A DNA stretch of 9,758 bases from Desulfobacteraceae bacterium (GTDB lineage Bacteria; Desulfobacterota; Desulfobulbia; Desulfobulbales; Desulfobulbaceae): the NCBI GenBank assembly GCA_022837185.1, contig JALHJD010000094.1:1-9758 (forward strand), read 5' to 3'. The notes beneath the pieces were generated by a model that worked only from the letters and a program-made list of their open reading frames with translations, did no database searches and had not been told where the DNA came from. Within the stretch, counting starts at the first letter, position 1; each line of letters begins with the position of its first letter. Made by a program: the position numbers and the translations under genes. This document shows positions 6,216 to 9,758 of this stretch, in pieces.

Positions 6216-7172
6216 TCACATGCGGCTGTGCAGCCAGTGTTCCGCATCCTGCAGGATTTTGTCGTTCCTGTCACGGTGGTACCAGCGGATGGACTCCATC
6301 CTCGTGAACCAGGTCATCTGCCGTTTAGCGTAGCGCCGGGTATCCCGAACCAGCAGGCGCACGGCTTCCTCCCTGGTCCACCGGCCGTCGAGGAAATTAT
6401 TGACATGACGGTAGCCGATGGCCTGCATGGACGGCAGCAGCGGGTCGTATCCCATTGCCCGCAGCATTTCCACTTCGCCGATCAGTCCCTGTTCCATCAT
6501 CCGTTCCGTCCGCCGTTCGATTCGTTCATACAGCTCCCGGCGGTCGCAGGTCAGGCCGATCAGGAACATATTGGCCAGACGGACCGGCGGTTCCTGCCCG
6601 CGCCGGATATTTTCAGACCAGGGCCGGCCGGTCAGCCGATGGACTTCCAGGGCTCTGAGCAGGCGCTGGGTGTCATTGGGATGGATGCGGCCGGCGGTTT
6701 CCGGATCCAGACGCCGCAATTCCTGAAAAAGCGCTTCCCGCCCTTGCTGCCGCATCCGGTCCCGCAGTTGCCGCCTGACTGATGGATTCTTTGCAAAATC
6801 AGGGGTTTCGAATAAACCTTGCGTCAGGGCCTTCAGGTACAGGCCGGTTCCTCCGGTCAGCAGGGGCACCCTGCCGGCGGCTGCTGTCCCCGCAATGGCG
6901 GCCAGTCCATCGGCAACAAACCTGGCGGCGTTGTACTGTTCGTCCGGATCAATGATGTCGATCAGGTGATGGACGACCCTGCTCCGCTCCCGGCGGTCCG
7001 GTTTGGCGGTGCCGATATCCATGTACCGGTACACCTGCATGGAATCCATGCTGACAATTTCGCAGTTGAAGCGGACTGCCATATCCAGGGACAACCCTGT
7101 TTTCCCGATGGCGGTCGGGCCGACAAGAACAAGTATGGGGGCGGTTATGACCTCCTGTCCGGCGGCGTCCAT
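6216..7172 (-). CDS. miaA: tRNA dimethylallyltransferase MiaA
   Basis: MiaA transfers a dimethylallyl group to N6 of A37 in tRNAs that read UNN codons, giving i6A37, the substrate of MiaB. The 318 residues are of usual length. They show the P-loop GPTAIGKT (18-25), DSMQVYRYMDIGTAKP (43-58), GGTGLYLKAL (107-116), NDTQRLLRALEV (166-177), MQAIGYR (249-255) and TRRYAKRQMTWF (278-289), all hallmarks of the family. ATG at 7172-7170 overlaps the ComEA-like stop by one base (TAATG). There is no strong ribosome site, so coupling to the upstream gene is likely. The stop is TGA at 6218-6216; recJ follows after 50 bases if the start with the good ribosome site is used. Confidence 0.97.
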   Translation of the reverse strand: MDAAGQEVITAPILVLVGPTAIGKTGLSLDMAVRFNCEIVSMDSMQVYRYMDIGTAKPDRRERSRVVHHLIDIIDPDEQYNAARFVADGLAAIAGTAAAGRVPLLTGGTGLYLKALTQGLFETPDFAKNPSVRRQLRDRMRQQGREALFQELRRLDPETAGRIHPNDTQRLLRALEVHRLTGRPWSENIRRGQEPPVRLANMFLIGLTCDRRELYERIERRTERMMEQGLIGEVEMLRAMGYDPLLPSMQAIGYRHVNNFLDGRWTREEAVRLLVRDTRRYAKRQMTWFTRMESIRWYHRDRNDKILQDAEHWLHSRM

Positions 7173-7732
7173 TATTCGTGTTCAAAAGTGAGGACAGGCG
7201 ACAACCGGGCCGTGAGACGGCGGCCGATTCCTTTGACCGAGCGCAGGTCCCCGATATCGGTGAATGCTCCCCTGCTCTCCCGGTAGTCTGCAATACGGTC
7301 TGCCAGGACCGGACCGATTCCGGGCAACATGGCCAGTTCTTCCTTGCTCGCCTGGTTGATGGGAAAGGGCAGTCCCAGCAGAAAGGAGAGCCGCGCTGAT
7401 ATGGCGGTTGACCCCTCACCGTTTCCGGCGGTCCGGAGAGCGGCGGCCTTGCGCCCGGCTAAGTGGGAGTCCGGGACCGGGCGGGCATACTTCTCTGCTC
7501 CGTTCAGGTCGAGTATGGCGGCCGGATAGCCATCGGGCCGGCCGTTCCGCGGGAGGGTAAGCCTGTGGACCCGGTCGTTCTCCCCCTGCATTTCAAACCA
7601 CACCCAGCGGTTGTCCTTCTGTTCCCGGGTGATAAGGTGCTCCCTCTGGCCGAACAGGACAAGCAGGGCTCCAAACGCAAGAAGGACAAGCAAACGCTTG
7701 TCCTTCCTCCCTGATCCTGAAGAGGAGCGCAT
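7172..7732 (-). CDS. Membrane-anchored ComEA-like helix-hairpin-helix protein
   Basis: The 186 residues begin with a basic N-terminus (RKDKR at 9-13) and one hydrophobic segment at about 14-28, an uncleaved anchor or signal with the rest outside the membrane. A middle region (about 30-122) has no family I recognise. The C-terminus (124-182) is a clear double helix-hairpin-helix: FPINQASKEEL, LPGIG (136-140), ADYRESRGAF, VKGIG (166-170). ComEA proteins bind double-stranded DNA outside the membrane during natural transformation. No other competence gene is visible, so DNA uptake is only possible; many similar HhH proteins have unknown roles. ATG at 7732 directly abuts the cimA stop (TAG|ATG), with AAGGG about 10 bases upstream. 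A perfect 10-bp hairpin lies in codons 9-18. Confidence 0.85.
   Translation of the reverse strand: MRSSSGSGRKDKRLLVLLAFGALLVLFGQREHLITREQKDNRWVWFEMQGENDRVHRLTLPRNGRPDGYPAAILDLNGAEKYARPVPDSHLAGRKAAALRTAGNGEGSTAISARLSFLLGLPFPINQASKEELAMLPGIGPVLADRIADYRESRGAFTDIGDLRSVKGIGRRLTARLSPVLTFEHE
7681..7706. repeat. Perfect 10-bp inverted repeat in the start of the ComEA-like gene
   Basis: GAAGGACAAG (7681-7690) and CTTGTCCTTC (7697-7706) are exact reverse complements around the 6-base loop CAAACG. The hairpin lies 26-51 bases after the A of the ATG, inside coding sequence for the charged-to-hydrophobic transition (KDKRLLVLL). No T run follows on either strand, so it is not a standard terminator. Seen directly; its role is unknown. 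Confidence 0.6.
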
Positions 7733-9328
7733 CTAGAACAGTCCCTTTTCCCTTTCGTCCTTCATCAGCTTGTAATTTATGCTGTCCACCAGGGCCTGCC
7801 AGCTTGCCTCGATGATGTTGAGGGAGACCCCCACCGTCCCCCAGGTGCTCGTCTTGTCCCTGCTCTCGATCAGGACGCGCACTTTTGCCCCGGTGCCGTG
7901 CTCGCCGGACAGGACCCGCACCTTGTAGTCAACCAGCTCCATTTCCTCCAGTGAGGGGTAAAACCGCGTCAGCGCCTTCCGCAGGGCCCTGTCGAGGGCG
8001 TTGACCGGTCCGTTGCCCATGGAGGCGGTGTGCACCTCGTCACCGCCGACATACAGCCTGATGGTCGCCTCGGTCAGCGGCGGCTGGTCCATCCGGTACT
8101 TGTTGTTCATGACCCGCAGCCCTTCCAATTGGAAATACTTCTTCTGCATTCCCAGGGCCTTGCGCATCAGCAGCTCAAAGCTGGCCTCGGCCGCCTCGTA
8201 CTGGTAGCCTTCGCTTTCCAGTTGCTTGAGCTCGTTGACGATGGAGGCCACCACCGGATCTTCGGCGTCCAGCTTCAGGCCGTATCGTTCGGCCTTGTGC
8301 AGGATGTTGGAGCGGCCGGCCTGGTCGGAAACAAGTATCCTCCTGATGTTGCCAACTTTCTCGGGCTCGATGTGTTCGTAGGTCAAGGGGTTGCGCTGCA
8401 CGGCGCTGACATGGATGCCGCCCTTGTGGGCAAAAGCCGATTCGCCGACGTACGGCTGGTAGCGATTGTGGGGAAGATTGGCCAGTTCGTTGATATACCG
8501 CGATGTTTCGTACAGCAGATGTATGTTCCGGGCGACGTTGCAGTCCAGCTTCATCTTGAAGACCAGCGCCGGGATGATCGACGTCAGGTTGGCGTTGCCG
8601 CACCGCTCTCCGTAGCCGTTCATTGTCCCCTGCACCTGGGTCGCCCCCAGGCTCACGGCGATCAGTGAGTTGGCCACCGCTGTCTCCGAGTCGTTGTGCG
8701 AGTGGATGCCCAGCCTGACCTCCCTGACCTGCTCCCGCAGGAATTGCCGGACCCGGTCAATGATCGGGGGAATTTCATGGGGCAGCGTACCGCCGTTGGT
8801 GTCGCAGAGGACCAGGGTCCCGGCTCCGCCGATAACGGCCCGCCGCAGTGTTTCCAGCGCGTATTCGGTGTTTTTCTTGAAACCGTCGAAAAAATGTTCG
8901 GCATCATAGTGGAGAATTTCGACATGCTGCCGTAAAAATGCCAGTGAATCCTCGATGATCTGGAGATTGTCCTTGAGGTCGATCCTGAGGGCATCATGAA
9001 CATGGATATCCCAGCTCTTGCCGAAAATTGTTATCGCCGGGGTCCGGGCTTCCACCAGGGCAAGAAGATTGGCATCCCTGTCGGGGGGATTCTTGAAGTG
9101 CCGGGTGGAGCCGAAGGCCGCCACCTTGGCGTGTTTCAGGTCGATTTCCTTGATTTTGCGGAAATATTCGTCTGCCTGGGGATTGGATCCGGGCCAGCCG
9201 CCCTCGACAAAATCAATGCCGAGCCTGTCCAGCTGACGGGTTACGCGGATCTTGTCCTCGACCGACAGATTGAAATTTTCCGCCTGGGTGCCGTCGCGAA
9301 GCGTCGTGTCGTAGATCTCTATGGTCAT
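7733..9328 (-). CDS. cimA: (R)-citramalate synthase CimA (LeuA family)
   Basis: CimA condenses pyruvate with acetyl-CoA to (R)-citramalate, the entry to the threonine-independent isoleucine route known in Geobacter and methanogens. The 531 residues have the HMGL-like TIM barrel: YDTTLRDGTQAEN (6-18), metal histidines in HSHND (H209, H211), and GTMNGYGERCGNANL (234-248). GGIHVSAV (303-310) and a C-terminal LeuA-type regulatory domain (about 400-525), where isoleucine or a related ligand probably acts, follow. FVEGGWPGSNP at 40-50 and the overall length fit the CimA/TIGR00977-like group rather than classical 2-isopropylmalate synthase, though separating the two by eye is not certain. ATG at 9328 has AAGGA five bases upstream and is preferred to an in-frame TTG at 9358. 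It lies 37 bases after the aspartokinase stop, and the ComEA-like gene abuts its stop. Confidence 0.93.
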   Translation of the reverse strand: MTIEIYDTTLRDGTQAENFNLSVEDKIRVTRQLDRLGIDFVEGGWPGSNPQADEYFRKIKEIDLKHAKVAAFGSTRHFKNPPDRDANLLALVEARTPAITIFGKSWDIHVHDALRIDLKDNLQIIEDSLAFLRQHVEILHYDAEHFFDGFKKNTEYALETLRRAVIGGAGTLVLCDTNGGTLPHEIPPIIDRVRQFLREQVREVRLGIHSHNDSETAVANSLIAVSLGATQVQGTMNGYGERCGNANLTSIIPALVFKMKLDCNVARNIHLLYETSRYINELANLPHNRYQPYVGESAFAHKGGIHVSAVQRNPLTYEHIEPEKVGNIRRILVSDQAGRSNILHKAERYGLKLDAEDPVVASIVNELKQLESEGYQYEAAEASFELLMRKALGMQKKYFQLEGLRVMNNKYRMDQPPLTEATIRLYVGGDEVHTASMGNGPVNALDRALRKALTRFYPSLEEMELVDYKVRVLSGEHGTGAKVRVLIESRDKTSTWGTVGVSLNIIEASWQALVDSINYKLMKDEREKGLF

Positions 9329-9365
9329 GGTCGTCCTTTTCGGCCGGGCGCCCGGCAAAGGGCAT

Positions 9366-9758
9366 CTACACGGCTTCTTCTATGGGCATGTTTTCCTTGT
9401 CCAGGGCAAAGGCATCGTGCAGGGCGCGCACGGCCAGTTCGGTGTACTTTTCCTCTATGACGCAGGAAACCTTGATTTCGGAGGTTGATATCATCATGAT
9501 GTTGATCCCCTCCTTGGCCAGGATCTGGAACATGGTCGAGGCGATCCCGGAATGATTGCGCATCCCGACCCCGACTATGGAGACTTTGGCGATGTTCTCG
9601 GAGCCGGTGAGATTGCGCCACAACGAGAACTCACTCGGCGTCAGGAGGCGAAATTCCTCGCCGAAGTGGGTCTGCATTTCCTGCACCCACTGCGTCACGA
9701 GGCCCTTCGGTGCGACCACCAAGACCCGTTTGACCAGCCCACGCAGCTTGAGTTCCCG
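9366..9758 (-). CDS. lysC: Aspartokinase C-terminal ACT domain in an open frame joined to a helicase-like fragment (5' partial)
   Basis: The frame is open from the right edge to TAG at 9368-9366, giving 130 visible residues. The last 75 or so (from about 9590 down) are a typical second ACT domain of aspartokinase: [47 protein letters not shown]. That domain binds the feedback inhibitors lysine or threonine in the enzyme that phosphorylates aspartate. The gene order lysC then cimA, 37 bases apart, is what I recall from Geobacter relatives and supports a genuine lysC end. The first 56 or so residues are not aspartokinase; they look like an SNF2 helicase segment (separate entry). No kinase domain is present in the window. 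Read this as a partial lysC whose upstream part has been replaced, by artefact or recombination. Confidence 0.8.
   Translation of the reverse strand, partial: RELKLRGLVKRVLVVAPKGLVTQWVQEMQTHFGEEFRLLTPSEFSLWRNLTGSENIAKVSIVGVGMRNHSGIASTMFQILAKEGINIMMISTSEIKVSCVIEEKYTELAVRALHDAFALDKENMPIEEAV
9591..9758 (-). other. SNF2/RapA-type helicase fragment at the window edge
   Basis: About 56 residues read from the edge include [34 protein letters not shown] and [15 protein letters not shown]. The block [18 protein letters not shown] matches the motif Ia region of SNF2-family ATPases (hydrophobic run, P, L, QW, E). The LTPSEF..WR..TG..N part recalls SNF2-like helicases such as those in RapA-type and DISARM DrmD proteins, before their Walker B region. 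It ends abruptly where the aspartokinase ACT domain starts, with no linker. A genuine helicase would need hundreds more residues after this point, which are absent. Confidence 0.7.

Noticed and set aside
1..9758. Search for tRNA, rRNA, CRISPR repeats, transposase or integrase genes, toxin-antitoxin or defence islands
   Set aside because: Apart from the edge helicase fragment nothing fits; almost every base is accounted for by housekeeping genes.

Overview
The window looks like ordinary chromosomal housekeeping DNA from a GC-rich bacterium. The best guess is the Desulfobacterota (former Deltaproteobacteria). Pointers are an aspartokinase end followed by a Geobacter-type citramalate synthase, a DUF4911 gene, and a ParC-like tail of the Chlamydia/Bacteroidetes style. 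This placement is inferred from gene content and family memory; no search was run.

Layout: one gene end lies on the + strand at the left edge (ParC-like topoisomerase subunit A, 1-429). Everything else is on the - strand and reads right to left. Cluster A is lysC end (9366-9590), cimA (7733-9328), a membrane-anchored ComEA-like helix-hairpin-helix protein (7172-7732), miaA (6216-7172) and recJ (4387-6165). A 239-base gap (4148-4386) holds a perfect 16-base AT palindrome and a weak terminator-like hairpin. Cluster B is purB (2702-4147), a DUF4911 protein (2478-2705), miaB (1053-2438) and a PHP-domain phosphoesterase (412-1056), which runs 18 bases into the convergent topoisomerase gene.

Spacing is very tight: junctions of the ATGA, GTGA, TAATG and TAG|ATG kinds suggest two co-translated operons. 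Functions: lysC and cimA feed the aspartate family and isoleucine; miaA and miaB carry out successive steps of ms2i6A37 tRNA modification but sit in different clusters; purB acts in purine synthesis; recJ and the ComEA-like protein handle single-stranded or imported DNA.

I found no convincing new multi-gene system, RNA gene, CRISPR array or mobile element. The strongest anomaly is at the right edge. There the aspartokinase ACT domain is joined in frame at about 9590 to a piece of SNF2-type helicase, most likely an assembly or amplification chimera, or else a real recombination scar. Other points worth a second look are an animal-type adenylosuccinate lyase with an altered signature loop, a 49-base AT-rich patch of rare-looking codons inside purB, and a perfect 10-bp hairpin in the first codons of the ComEA-like gene.
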